NCBI RefSeq assembly: GCF_025336545.1
Contig: NZ_JAODBU010000012.1
Span: 62,001 to 126,000, forward strand
Direction of reading: 5' to 3'
DNA length: 64,000 bases
Origin: Eubacterium_U album
GTDB lineage: Bacteria > Bacillota > Clostridia > Lachnospirales > Lachnospiraceae
Shown: positions 53,305 through 62,421 of the stretch, piece after piece
Position numbering within the stretch: the stretch's first letter is position 1
How the letters are laid out: each line of letters starts with the position of its first letter
Position numbers and translations under genes: made by a program
Notes under the pieces: generated by a model
Seen by the model: the letters and a program-made list of their open reading frames with translations, nothing else
Databases searched by the model: none
What the model was told of the DNA's origin: nothing

Positions 53305-53341
53305 AAAAATGCCAGTGAAATAAGTTCACTGGCATTTATTA
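53305..53341. terminator. Bidirectional terminator between flavodoxin and agrA-like gene
   Basis: AATGCCAGTGAA / TTCACTGGCATT, a perfect 12-bp stem with A run before and TTATT after. Confidence 0.85.
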
Positions 53342-54046
53342 TCTTGTGCTTTCTAAATATATTAAATACGCATCTTTAAATTGTGTATATTTTCTTCTGG
53401 TTAAATAGGCCTGCAATTTATTGCAGGAGAAATAGATTAATGAATGGTCGAATTTAGAAACATATTCTAGATTGACAATATAACTTCTGTGAGAAATAAA
53501 AAAACATGGCATATTTAATGTATCCATCCAATATTGCATGGTATGTATAGAGTCGTAATCTTTGTCAACAGTATGAACAGTTATTTTTCTACCATGAGCT
53601 TCAATGCAGACTATATCAGATGCTAATACGGTATAGACTTCATTTTTGGTTTCAATTGGAATTTTTGATACAGAGGAAGCGTATAAGTTCAGTGCATCCT
53701 TCAGATTCTTAAAAATTCTTTGTTTATCCAATGGCTTTGAAAGATAACGGAATACATGGAAGCGCATTGCGTCATCCAAATATTTTGAATATGAAGTTAC
53801 AATAAATATAATTATGTTCGGATTTGATTTTTTGAGCTGATTTCCAACATATATACCGCTTACATCAGGCAATTCTATGTCTAAAAAAATAATATCTTTT
53901 TCATTGCAGTCTGAAAGTAAATCTTTACCGTTATTATAAACCGTTATTTCAGGTAGTTTTAAAGAGGTTGTATTAAAAAAGCAGTGTAAAATATCTTTTA
54001 GTTGTGTAGAGATTTCTAAGTCATCATCACAAATTAAAATTCGCAT
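53339..54046 (-). CDS. AgrA-like LytTR response regulator
   Basis: A 235-aa regulator. REC domain with I-C-D-D-D at 5-9, phospho-Asp56 in I-I-F-L-D-I-E-L-P, and K105-type S-K-P-L motif; C-terminal LytTR DNA-binding domain with I-E-A-H-G-R-K-I-T-V and F-I-S-H-R-S-Y-I-V-N. It pairs with the AgrC-like kinase encoded upstream on the same strand. Its likely targets are the agrDB and peptide promoters at 55735 and 56612. Confidence 0.9.
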   Translation of the reverse strand: MRILICDDDLEISTQLKDILHCFFNTTSLKLPEITVYNNGKDLLSDCNEKDIIFLDIELPDVSGIYVGNQLKKSNPNIIIFIVTSYSKYLDDAMRFHVFRYLSKPLDKQRIFKNLKDALNLYASSVSKIPIETKNEVYTVLASDIVCIEAHGRKITVHTVDKDYDSIHTMQYWMDTLNMPCFFISHRSYIVNLEYVSKFDHSLIYFSCNKLQAYLTRRKYTQFKDAYLIYLESTR

Positions 54047-54147
54047 TGTAATTCCCCCTTCTACAATAAAATTGAATGTTGTTAATAATTATACAATAAG
54101 GATAAAATAAAATTCAATAATAATATATTTTTTAAAACTTCATAAAC

Positions 54148-55455
54148 TTAGCGACCTTCTATTGCTATAATTGTATGAAAAGTATTTTTATCGTTGTTAA
54201 AATACATTTTAATATTTCCATTATATTTGTTAACGATTCGTTCTACGCTTTTAAGTCCAAATCCATGTTTTAATAGGTTCTTTTTGTTGGAAACAGGCAT
54301 TCCGGATTTGTTAAATGTTGGACTGACAGTACAACTGTTAACAACATTAATTATAGTTATATTAGTATTTTCTTTTGAAGTAACACTTAAATCGATGTAT
54401 GAATTCTGGATATTAATGCAAGCATCCATGGCATTGTCTAATAGGTTGCAAAACAATGCTGTAAGGTCAGAATAATCCAAATGACAAAGTAGCTTTTTTC
54501 GAACATCAACTTTAAATATAATATTGTTGTCTTTACATGATTGTATATAATGACACAGAAGAGAATTTAACAATTCATTATCAGAAATATGAACTGAAGT
54601 CTGTAAATCAGGTGAATTTAAAATAGTATCAAGATATTCACTAATTTTATCATGCTCATATTGTTCATTTAATTTGGCAATAGACATAAGGTGTTTTCTA
54701 ATATCGTGAATTAGAATTTTTTGATTTTCATCTTGTTTAAATAAGGTTTTGTAGTATTCTGCCAAATCATATTCTTTTTGTAATTGCAATTGTAAATCCA
54801 TAAATTCCTTTGCTTTTTGTTGAGTATAATTATAAATATAAAAAGTTAATATACATATAATAAGTAAAAATGCTGAACATGAAGAAAGCATATGTCTAAA
54901 ATGTTTAGATATAGGAACACATAGCAATACTGTTGTGAGTGTAAGATAAATATAAATTGAAAATATTGGAATAACATTAAGTAAAGCGGTTGCCTTACTG
55001 GTATAACCATTTTCGTATGTTGGTGTATTTAATAAAATTGCAATAATTCTTAAAATTAAAAAATATAATATTTTAGATAACAATGTTACAGTAATCATAA
55101 TTTTAATATTAGGGTGTATAGATATTGCTGTATTGGTAAATTGAGAAAATAGACCAATAATCGTCATTTCGCTTAAACTCATAATACTTGTAATTATTAT
55201 TGAGTGAAAAAGGCAAACATTCCATTTAATATTATAAGATAACAATATAATGACAAAATTAATTAATGTGAAAAAAATTGTGTTTGTCCAAAAAGATTTT
55301 ATAAAGGAAAGTAAAAATAGAAAGCCGTATCCTATAAATAAGGTAATAAAATTTCGTATTTTTGAGTATTTGGAATTAAATAAATTAGATGTATACCACC
55401 ATAGTATTAAAGATTCTATGATATAAATCAATAAATATAGTATTGTTGTTTTCAT
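54148..55455 (-). CDS. AgrC-like peptide-sensing histidine kinase
   Basis: A 435-aa kinase with about six membrane helices (1-210), a coiled linker, a histidine motif L-I-H-D-I-R-K-H and a GHKL ATPase with N-L-L-D-N-A-M-D-A-C and K-H-G-F-G-L-K-S-V. This is the class that senses cyclic autoinducing peptides. It is divergent from the AgrD/AgrB-like genes across an intergenic region that carries a dispersed repeat and the agrDB promoter. Confidence 0.9.
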   Translation of the reverse strand: MKTTILYLLIYIIESLILWWYTSNLFNSKYSKIRNFITLFIGYGFLFLLSFIKSFWTNTIFFTLINFVIILLSYNIKWNVCLFHSIIITSIMSLSEMTIIGLFSQFTNTAISIHPNIKIMITVTLLSKILYFLILRIIAILLNTPTYENGYTSKATALLNVIPIFSIYIYLTLTTVLLCVPISKHFRHMLSSCSAFLLIICILTFYIYNYTQQKAKEFMDLQLQLQKEYDLAEYYKTLFKQDENQKILIHDIRKHLMSIAKLNEQYEHDKISEYLDTILNSPDLQTSVHISDNELLNSLLCHYIQSCKDNNIIFKVDVRKKLLCHLDYSDLTALFCNLLDNAMDACINIQNSYIDLSVTSKENTNITIINVVNSCTVSPTFNKSGMPVSNKKNLLKHGFGLKSVERIVNKYNGNIKMYFNNDKNTFHTIIAIEGR

Positions 55456-55502
55456 AATAAGAACCCCCTGTATGTAATTAATAACTATTTATATATAAGA
55501 TG

Positions 55503-55686
55503 TCGGTGCCAAAAGCCTCTCAACTTTGATGCCTACGGATTGTTCTGTGCTACGCACTCCCACAATCCTCCCCAATATTCGCATATCGTGGGATATTCAT
55601 CTCACTTTTATGCGAATATTGGGGAGGGCCTCAAAGTCTTTCGACCACTTATTAGCAAGCTCATGTGGTCTTAGACTTTTTGACCC
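55503..55686 (+). repeat. Dispersed intergenic repeat, copy F (most complete)
   Basis: From GGTGCCAAAAGCC to AGACTTTTTGACCC. Contains three inverted repeats: GGATTGT...ACAATCC with inner GTGC / GCAC; an 18-bp stem CCTCCCCAATATTCGCAT / ATGCGAATATTGGGGAGG; and GACCAC / GTGGTC. No coding sequence. It is the reference for the other copies in this window. Confidence 0.8.
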
Positions 55687-55734
55687 TAGTATCATATATA
55701 ATATACTATAAAATAAAAAAAATCAAAACTAATC

Positions 55735-55774
55735 GACCAAAAAATACTATTTAATGTCGTTTCATGTATATAAT
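55735..55774 (+). promoter_or_regulatory. agrDB promoter with shared 40-bp element
   Basis: GACCAAAAA (55735), then TGTCGTTTC exactly 20 nt from the start of the first block, then TGTATATAAT ending in the -10 TATAAT (55769-55774). CGAC and GTCG form a dyad. The same blocks with the same spacing occur at 56612. There is no good -35, which fits activator dependence. Confidence 0.65.
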
Positions 55775-55850
55775 GTCGATTTTTTTACAATGATAAATTA
55801 TTATGTGTGTATAGCTTTCAATGGTAATAAAAAAGAAAGGGGGGAGTGCG

Positions 55851-56006
55851 TTGAAAGATAGAAATGTCATTACAAAAACAGCTAGGCTGATAACAGGTTC
55901 GCTTGATTTAGTACTTAAATCTAGTGCAAATTCGACATCATGTGGAGTTCTTTATCAACCAAAGGCACCCAAAACGTTGGAGCGTTTTAGAAATAAAAAG
56001 AAATGA
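55851..56006 (+). CDS. AgrD-like autoinducing peptide precursor
   Basis: A 51-aa precursor: amphipathic N-terminal leader (T-A-R-L-I-T-G-S-L-D-L-V-L-K), a core with Cys31-Gly-Val-Leu-Tyr35, and a C-terminal recognition tail Q-P-K-A-P-K-T-L-E-R-F followed by basic residues. The predicted product is a cyclic thiolactone closed between Cys31 and Tyr35 with a short N-terminal tail. Start TTG 55851 has SD AAGGGGGGAG; ATG 55821 is a weaker alternative. The stop overlaps the agrB-like start by 4 nt. Confidence 0.85.
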   Translation: MKDRNVITKTARLITGSLDLVLKSSANSTSCGVLYQPKAPKTLERFRNKKK

Positions 56007-56572
56007 GATGCCTATCGGTGTACATTGTTACATGGTTAATTAAGCAGAAAGCAATACTAAAAGAAGATAGAGAATTGTACGAGTATGCTACATACAGTTT
56101 TTTCTTGTCTTTTTTTCCTTTATTTATTTCGATAATTATAGGAAGTGTGATGGGAAAAGTCCTTGAAAGCATATTATTTATAATTACGTTTATGTCAGTC
56201 AGAAAATTTAGTGGTGGTTTTCATGCTAAGCAGGCATGGGTATGCATTATTTCTTCATGCATAATATTACTAGCATGTATTTGTATTATTACTAATGTTA
56301 TGTATAGTAGTATTTTTGATATAGGTATTCTATGGGCGGTTATTAATCTGATTATGTTTAGTCCTATTGATAATGAAAATCGTAAATTAGATTTAAGTGA
56401 AAAAAAAGAATATAAATTAAGAATAATCGTTATAGTTTTAATAAGCGTAATAATATATTTCGCACTAATATTAATAAATAAAGAAGAATATGCTGTATGT
56501 ATAAGTGTGGGAATAATGTTATCGGCATGTTTGCAGATACCATGTATATTGCAAAAATGCAATAGAAAATAA
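56003..56572 (+). CDS. AgrB-like peptide-processing membrane protease
   Basis: A 189-aa membrane cysteine protease that cuts and cyclises AgrD. Catalytic His74 and Cys81 lie in G-G-F-H-A-K-Q-A-W-V-C, the same 7-residue spacing as AgrB of Staphylococcus (77 and 84), and the F-S-P-I-D-N-E-N-R box follows. About five or six membrane helices. Start ATG overlaps the AgrD stop (ATGA), so translation is coupled. Partner is the AgrD-like peptide directly upstream. Confidence 0.92.
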   Translation: MRCLSVYIVTWLIKQKAILKEDRELYEYATYSFFLSFFPLFISIIIGSVMGKVLESILFIITFMSVRKFSGGFHAKQAWVCIISSCIILLACICIITNVMYSSIFDIGILWAVINLIMFSPIDNENRKLDLSEKKEYKLRIIVIVLISVIIYFALILINKEEYAVCISVGIMLSACLQIPCILQKCNRK

Positions 56573-56611
56573 ACGAAAACAGGCTTTTATGAAAATTGTA
56601 AAAAATATGAT

Positions 56612-56651
56612 GACCAAAAACAACAGTTTTTTGTCGTTTCGTGTAATAAAT
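56612..56651 (+). promoter_or_regulatory. Promoter element of the secreted-peptide gene, same as agrDB
   Basis: GACCAAAAA at 56612 and TGTCGTTTC at 56632, 20 nt apart as at 55735, then TGTAATAAAT. GAC-AAAAAC and GTTTTT-GTC form an inverted repeat. About 100 nt before the peptide ATG. Confidence 0.65.
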
Positions 56652-56755
56652 ATGGAAAAGAAAAATATATTTAGTTATATTAGTTTACAATCATTGAAGC
56701 TATATAATGTTGGTATTTTAATATCAATTAAATTACGAAAGGAGACAGGATTTTA

Positions 56756-57118
56756 ATGAAGAAAAAAATTATATGTTTATTAACAGCAGCAACACTTTTA
56801 GTATCTAATATATGTAGTGTTTCAGCTGCGAATGTATGTGGAGGAAGTACAGTGTTTCAGAATACTAAAACAAGGGCGTTAGCAACGACGTATTGTTCTT
56901 ATGCAACAGCATCAGATTATAAAATAATTACAGTGTTACATGCAACAGATTCTAGCCATAGTTCATACAATGTTAGTAAAAGTAAGAGTGCAACGACAAC
57001 TGTTCAAAAGTATAAAGATACTGAAAATGGAAAGAAGTGGATAAGTGCATCTGGTGAACATTATGTTTATTATAAAGGAGGACTTAATTGGAGTTATAAT
57101 AGTGTAGCTCCAAAATAG
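56756..57118 (+). CDS. Secreted bacteriocin-like peptide (lactococcin 972-like)
   Basis: A 120-aa protein with a signal peptide (cleavage likely after V-S-A, residues 22-24), leaving a mature 96 aa. Mature part is rich in S, T, Y and K and has two cysteines (28 and 47). The block S-Y-N-V-S-K-S-K-S-A-T-T-T-V, then K-W-I-S-A-S-G and a C-terminal N-W-S-Y-N recall lactococcin 972. The genes that follow (lipoproteins, about 700-aa permease, ATPase) also recall the immunity/ABC genes of that system. SD AAAGGAG. Its promoter shares the agrDB element, so it is probably quorum-controlled. Confidence 0.6.
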   Translation: MKKKIICLLTAATLLVSNICSVSAANVCGGSTVFQNTKTRALATTYCSYATASDYKIITVLHATDSSHSSYNVSKSKSATTTVQKYKDTENGKKWISASGEHYVYYKGGLNWSYNSVAPK

Positions 57119-57137
57119 AGTAAGTAATAAGTGTACA

Positions 57138-57176
57138 TATAGAGGTGTATTAAATAAATGCACCTCTATATAAATA
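57138..57176 (+). terminator. Weak terminator after the peptide gene
   Basis: TATAGAGGTG / CACCTCTATA, perfect 10-bp stem, then TAAATAAAA. The poor T run suggests partial read-through into the lipoprotein genes. Confidence 0.55.
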
Positions 57177-57271
57177 AAAAATATCATAAAATAATTTTAT
57201 GTAGTATAATGTAATAAAGGGAAAATAATGACAATATGTCAATTGGAATTAATTATAATAGGGGGTGTAGA

Positions 57272-58969
57272 ATGAGAAACAAAAGTCTAAAAATATTGCT
57301 GTTATCTTCAGCAATAATACTCTCAGGATGTAACAATAATAATACAGAAAAAGATAGTGTTAGAGATTTTTTAAACGAAGCACAAAAAGAAGTAAAAGAA
57401 ACAGTAACGGATACTAAAGAGGAAGTTTCAACAGTAAATAACAATAAAGATGAGCAGAGCCGATTGTCTAAGGAATTTCTTGAAGAAAGGTATCCGGGAA
57501 AAACAATTTTAAGTTATATGTATGCTGAACCACAAGCGTGGAATGATAATGTAGAGCATAGATACTCGGACGAGCAGATGGTTGCTGTGAATGATTATCT
57601 GGTAGAAAATGGTGCGGATTATGTTATTTATTTTATGCCTGTGACATTAGAAAATATGACATTAGATTATGCACTTGATGTAGTTAACGGAGAGAATCCG
57701 CCAGACATAATAACATCGGTAGGATACAGCGATGTAGTAGATAATTCAAGCAAAAAGATGATTTTCAGTGGAATATATGAAGATTTGGATAAGTATAGCG
57801 ATACAGAATCATACAAAAAACTTATGGATGCATATCCTTCAGGATTATATAGATTGAGCCTTTATAATGGGGCATTTTATGGATTTAAGACATACGTTTT
57901 TTCGAGTGAAACAAATTACTATATGTACAACAGGGATGTAGCTGATAAATATGAAATTAAAAAAAGTGATATTGAAGGAAAATCACTTGGCGGCGTTATT
58001 CCTGTGCTAAATAAAATAAAAGGCTGGGAAAGTGATTATAAATATAGCGTTACGGCAAGTTACCTAAGTCAATATGAATTGAATTTTTTGGAGCCTAATT
58101 TTTATTTTGAAAATTATGATAGTGACCCGGTATTTTGGCTTGATTGTATTGGTGTAGATGCGAACACTGACGATGACAATGTTATAACAATTACTAATAG
58201 TAAAATGATAAAAAAGGATTATGAAGCTCTATATGAAATGTATCAGAAGGGATATAGTTGCATTAATGGCATAAAAGGCAAAAAAAATTACTACGGTACA
58301 TCTAATCTTATAGGGGATGTAACTATTAATAGTTTTATAGAAAGTTGTTGCGTTACAACATCAGGAAAGAAAAAAATGAATATTCTTACACGCTGGGATA
58401 CCAGTCAGAATATGGAAGTTGTACCTATGATAAAAAGATATACAACAGATATCGGAGGCTATTCAACAATTAATGGAGTATGTAGTAAATCTAATAATAA
58501 AGATAAAGCTTTAGATGCAATAGCTACGATATGCAGTGATAAAATACTGTCAAACATAATGGTAAATGGAACAGATTCCGTGGGGTATGAAGTTAAGAAT
58601 TATACGCCAAAAAATTGTGATTCATATACGTCGGATGGAACAGACAATTTGGCAAATCAGTATCTTGTAGATGATAAGGATGATATTGATCGACAGCTGG
58701 CAAAAGAATCTATGAAAGATGCAAAAATAAATACGTCCATAGAGGGAGAGTATTTTGATTTATCAGGTTATAAAGAAAATTTAATAGAAATTAAAAAGAT
58801 AGAAAGTGGATTTTTAGGAAATTATTATGACGTGCCGAAGTTATTTAGCGATGAATATGGAAGTTTTGAGGAGGCTTGGAATGACTTTGACAGAAAACTA
58901 AAAGAAGCCGGGGCAGATGAAGTTGTATCGGAAATAAATAAACAGAGATTGGAAATGAGTAAGGGGTGA
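57272..58969 (+). CDS. Extracellular solute-binding-like lipoprotein
   Basis: A 565-aa lipoprotein with lipobox I-L-S-G-C (Cys20). The mature part has a charged linker and then the fold of an extracellular solute-binding protein (N-G-E-N-P-P-D-I-I, Y-M-Y-N-R-D-V-A-D-K-Y, C-S-K-S-N-N-K-D-K-A). Start ATG 57272 with SD GGGGGTG; ATG 57236 is less likely. It begins the operon with the second lipoprotein and the ABC exporter genes. Not a classical importer component since no sugar permeases are adjacent. Confidence 0.65.
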   Translation: MRNKSLKILLLSSAIILSGCNNNNTEKDSVRDFLNEAQKEVKETVTDTKEEVSTVNNNKDEQSRLSKEFLEERYPGKTILSYMYAEPQAWNDNVEHRYSDEQMVAVNDYLVENGADYVIYFMPVTLENMTLDYALDVVNGENPPDIITSVGYSDVVDNSSKKMIFSGIYEDLDKYSDTESYKKLMDAYPSGLYRLSLYNGAFYGFKTYVFSSETNYYMYNRDVADKYEIKKSDIEGKSLGGVIPVLNKIKGWESDYKYSVTASYLSQYELNFLEPNFYFENYDSDPVFWLDCIGVDANTDDDNVITITNSKMIKKDYEALYEMYQKGYSCINGIKGKKNYYGTSNLIGDVTINSFIESCCVTTSGKKKMNILTRWDTSQNMEVVPMIKRYTTDIGGYSTINGVCSKSNNKDKALDAIATICSDKILSNIMVNGTDSVGYEVKNYTPKNCDSYTSDGTDNLANQYLVDDKDDIDRQLAKESMKDAKINTSIEGEYFDLSGYKENLIEIKKIESGFLGNYYDVPKLFSDEYGSFEEAWNDFDRKLKEAGADEVVSEINKQRLEMSKG

Positions 58970-58973
58970 ACAA

Positions 58974-60287
58974 ATGAGAAAGAGAGTTTTTTTTATGGTG
59001 GGATTACTGTCTTTATTTATGATGGGATGCGGAAGTCGTGATGTACAGACAAATGATAAAGTTAGCACTACAGAAGTAATAAAGACAGATGCATCTTATG
59101 GAGAGGATATGGTTACACTTGCGGGATACGATATGAGTACAGGCTATTCATGTATTCAAATGTATAATCCAAAGACAAATGCAACTATTGCTGCATGTGG
59201 TCTGGCTAACTGCAACCATGAATACGTGGAAGGTGAAAAAATTACATGTAATGCAATAATGGAAGGAAAAGTGGCATATCCATTTATTTATGAAAATAAT
59301 CTTTATTATTTTTTAGATACAGGTGGAACAACGCTTTATAAAAGCAATGTTGATGGAAGTAATAAAAAGAAAATTGCAACATTAGATTTTTCTACAGATG
59401 ATCATGAAGCTCTTTTTATCGATGGAAAGATTTATCTTACAAGTTTTTCTGATGAAGATGGCGAAGCCGATGAAGATGGAATGGCTATGGTTGCATCTGA
59501 AACATCGGAATTATATGAAATAGATATAAAAACAGGGGAGCAGAGAAAAATGACAGACTTTGGAAGTAAGGCAAAAATAGATTGCTTTTCAAAGACGAAG
59601 AATGGGAACAGGATATTTCTTGGTGTAAGGTATGATAATAAGAGTGTATATGATTCTGAGTTCAAAACATGGAATAAATATATGGAATGGTTTACTTCGT
59701 GTGATAATCCTTACGAAGAAGAGATAAAAGTTTTTGACGGACATAGTGATTATTATTGTGTAGATATAAAGAATGGTGATGTTGAAAAGATGGGCTTTAA
59801 TTATAATATGACCTATGAAGGAATGGAGAATGTAAAAGGCTTTTACGACTTTTATTTAATTGGAGCTAATAAAAATTATTATTATTATACAACAAACTAT
59901 AGCGAACAATATACTTTGTATGAATACGATATTAAAAAAGGCACAAGTAAGGAGTTGGATAATGCATATCGTATGACATATTCATATGCAAATAACAAAA
60001 TATATATTGTAAAGACACAGTATGATAAAGATAAAGAACTTGGGGCTCCGGATGCGGAAGATAAGAGTATCCCTCCGGAATACAGATGCTATGATACGGA
60101 CAAACATAAATGGACAGATATAAAGCCTGATTATGATATGGATAAAAAGATATTGGTATTACAGGCTGCAGGCAATAAATATCTGTATGGGTATATTAGT
60201 GATTTTGTGAATGAGGAATCAGAGAGTGATAGTTATGTATCGTCATTTTCACAAGGAGAGATGATTGGGTTAAAAATAAAGAAATGA
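58974..60287 (+). CDS. Lipoprotein with predicted beta-propeller (DUF5050-like)
   Basis: A 437-aa lipoprotein with lipobox M-M-G-C (Cys19). The mature part has repeated Y/D/K-rich strands of the type N-x-L-Y-Y-F-L-D, L-Y-K-S-N-V-D-G-S, L-Y-E-I-D-I-K-T-G and L-Y-E-Y-D-I-K-K-G, as in DUF5050 and WD40-like propellers. It starts 4 nt after the previous gene and overlaps the permease gene by 4 nt. It likely acts outside the membrane, perhaps in self-protection. Function not known. Confidence 0.6.
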   Translation: MRKRVFFMVGLLSLFMMGCGSRDVQTNDKVSTTEVIKTDASYGEDMVTLAGYDMSTGYSCIQMYNPKTNATIAACGLANCNHEYVEGEKITCNAIMEGKVAYPFIYENNLYYFLDTGGTTLYKSNVDGSNKKKIATLDFSTDDHEALFIDGKIYLTSFSDEDGEADEDGMAMVASETSELYEIDIKTGEQRKMTDFGSKAKIDCFSKTKNGNRIFLGVRYDNKSVYDSEFKTWNKYMEWFTSCDNPYEEEIKVFDGHSDYYCVDIKNGDVEKMGFNYNMTYEGMENVKGFYDFYLIGANKNYYYYTTNYSEQYTLYEYDIKKGTSKELDNAYRMTYSYANNKIYIVKTQYDKDKELGAPDAEDKSIPPEYRCYDTDKHKWTDIKPDYDMDKKILVLQAAGNKYLYGYISDFVNEESESDSYVSSFSQGEMIGLKIKK

Positions 60288-62407
60288 TAATAAAAGAATT
60301 AAAGAAAATAGTATTCTCTAAAATAATTATAGCGTTATTAATAAGTTTGTGCATAGTTAATGTACTTTATGAAACGAGAACACAAATAGAAACAAAGGAA
60401 CAGATTGCTGCACAGGATAAGTTACAGAAGAATAAGATTGACAATTACGGTAAATATCTTATTAAGATAAAAGAGGATGGCACAAATATGCAAAGCATTG
60501 TATTGTTTTCTAAAAACAATAAATTTCAATTAAGCAATGCTAAAAGAACGGTTAAGGCATATGAAGCCGTAAAAAATGTGAAACCGGTATATGGTAACTA
60601 TAGGGTGATTGAGAAGATAACAGAATTCGGACTTACGGACATAATACTTTTTGTAATGGTCGTTCAGATTGCACTTATATTAGTAAGTCAGGAAATAAAA
60701 AAAGGAATGTTAGATTTATTAAAATCCTGCAGGAACGGACGGTTGAATTTAATTGTGAACAAGATGGTGGCATTATCCATAACGTCAGCAATTGCAATAA
60801 TAATTGTATATGGAATTAAATTTGTTCAGTTATATATTAAGTATGGACTTAGCGGAATGAATGTACCGATTCAGTCAGTGCGTGGATTTTATGAATTTGC
60901 CCTGCCAATGCAGATATGGCAGTATATGATTATATATTTCATGGTTAAATGGATAGCTGTCTGCATTATAGGAATTGTAGTTATAGGAATAATATCGCTT
61001 GTAAAAAATGAAACGGTTACTTATGGGATAATTCTTATAAGCACGGCAGTTTCATTACTTATAACTAATAGTATTGAGTGGAATATGAGTACGGCTGTAT
61101 TTAAAATGTTAAGCCCTGTTACCTTATTAAATACTAAATCGTTTATGGCAAAATACATAAATATAAATATTTTACAACATCCTTTTGAATTGTTTAAGTG
61201 GACATTAATAATAATGGCAGTTTATCTGTCGGCATCAATAGTCTTTGCAATGTATTCGTTTACAACGAAAAGAGTAATAAAGTTTCCGCATTTAAGAATT
61301 GCTAAAGGACAGAAAAACATAGGCATAAAATCAAAAGGAATACTTAGTTATGAGAAAAAGAAAATATTTGCAGTTAATAAAGTTGCTTTCTTTGTCATAA
61401 TACTTGTTGTGATTCAGGGATATTTTTTGAGCAATGATAATACTAAAATGGATTATCATGATAAATGCTATGCAAATTATATTTCAAAAGTATATGGAGT
61501 TCCGGATAAAAAGAGTCAGGAGTATCTTGATACTGAACAGAAAAGATATGATGAGATTCAGGCAGGATATGACGAACTTACGGAAAAATACATAAATGGT
61601 GAGGTTGATAATCAGGTATATGTTATGGCAAGTCAGGAATATAATGCACAGATGATGCCATACGATGATTTCCAAAAAGTTCAGGAGAAAAATGATTATC
61701 TTAAAGAACTGAAGGAAAAGCAGAATATTGAAGGCTGGTTTACCAATGATTTAGTATTCGGTTACATATTTGGTGATGTAACAATATACGATAAGGATAT
61801 TAGTTTCCTGATTTTATTTATCATTGCAGTATTTTGTGTAGTGCCAATATTTACTTATGACAGGCAGAAAGAAATGCAGAAACTTTTGGATACTACATAT
61901 TATGGAAGAAGCAAATTAATTAGAAATAAATATTTAAACGCAATCTTAATTTCGGTTGTTTTATGGTGTATTGAAACTATTCCGTGGCTTGTTATTTTGT
62001 TAAAAGCATATAAGCCAAACGGATTTGCGGCACCTGTACAGAGTCTATCACAGTTGCAACATTTTCCGTTACATATATCAATTCTTGCAGCTTTAATTTT
62101 AGTTTATTTATGCAAATGCATAGGCATGATTTTACTAGGTTTGCTTGTAGTGGGAATATCGGATTTTTCTCCTGATTACATCAAAAATGTAGTAATATCT
62201 ATGGGAATTATAGTTATGCCGGTTGTGCTATATATGCTGGGAGTTGAATTTATGAATAAGATTATGTTTATTCCGGTAGTAAACATGAGCGATTATTTTA
62301 CAAAAGCAACTGTAGTGGAATGGATTAATTTAGCAATTATTATAGTAGCAGTTTTTATTATGAATTTTAAAAATCTTAAGAACTATACTAAAAGAAAAAT
62401 TTTATAG
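60284..62407 (+). CDS. ABC-2-type permease, large
   Basis: A 707-aa membrane protein with about twelve hydrophobic segments in two similar halves and large extracytoplasmic loops (about 30-110 and 385-500). The repeated starts K-I-I-I-A-L-L-I-S and K-V-A-F-F-V-I-I-L suggest a duplicated ABC-2 half. It overlaps the preceding lipoprotein gene by 4 nt and is followed by its ATPase. Size recalls the approximately 700-aa membrane proteins in lactococcin 972-type loci. Confidence 0.75.
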   Translation: MIIKELKKIVFSKIIIALLISLCIVNVLYETRTQIETKEQIAAQDKLQKNKIDNYGKYLIKIKEDGTNMQSIVLFSKNNKFQLSNAKRTVKAYEAVKNVKPVYGNYRVIEKITEFGLTDIILFVMVVQIALILVSQEIKKGMLDLLKSCRNGRLNLIVNKMVALSITSAIAIIIVYGIKFVQLYIKYGLSGMNVPIQSVRGFYEFALPMQIWQYMIIYFMVKWIAVCIIGIVVIGIISLVKNETVTYGIILISTAVSLLITNSIEWNMSTAVFKMLSPVTLLNTKSFMAKYININILQHPFELFKWTLIIMAVYLSASIVFAMYSFTTKRVIKFPHLRIAKGQKNIGIKSKGILSYEKKKIFAVNKVAFFVIILVVIQGYFLSNDNTKMDYHDKCYANYISKVYGVPDKKSQEYLDTEQKRYDEIQAGYDELTEKYINGEVDNQVYVMASQEYNAQMMPYDDFQKVQEKNDYLKELKEKQNIEGWFTNDLVFGYIFGDVTIYDKDISFLILFIIAVFCVVPIFTYDRQKEMQKLLDTTYYGRSKLIRNKYLNAILISVVLWCIETIPWLVILLKAYKPNGFAAPVQSLSQLQHFPLHISILAALILVYLCKCIGMILLGLLVVGISDFSPDYIKNVVISMGIIVMPVVLYMLGVEFMNKIMFIPVVNMSDYFTKATVVEWINLAIIIVAVFIMNFKNLKNYTKRKIL

Positions 62408-62421
62408 AAAAGGGATAAACT

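Noticed and set aside
55526..55711. 61-aa frame between agrC and agrD
   Set aside because: Lies entirely inside the palindromic dispersed repeat, has no SD and no sensible composition.
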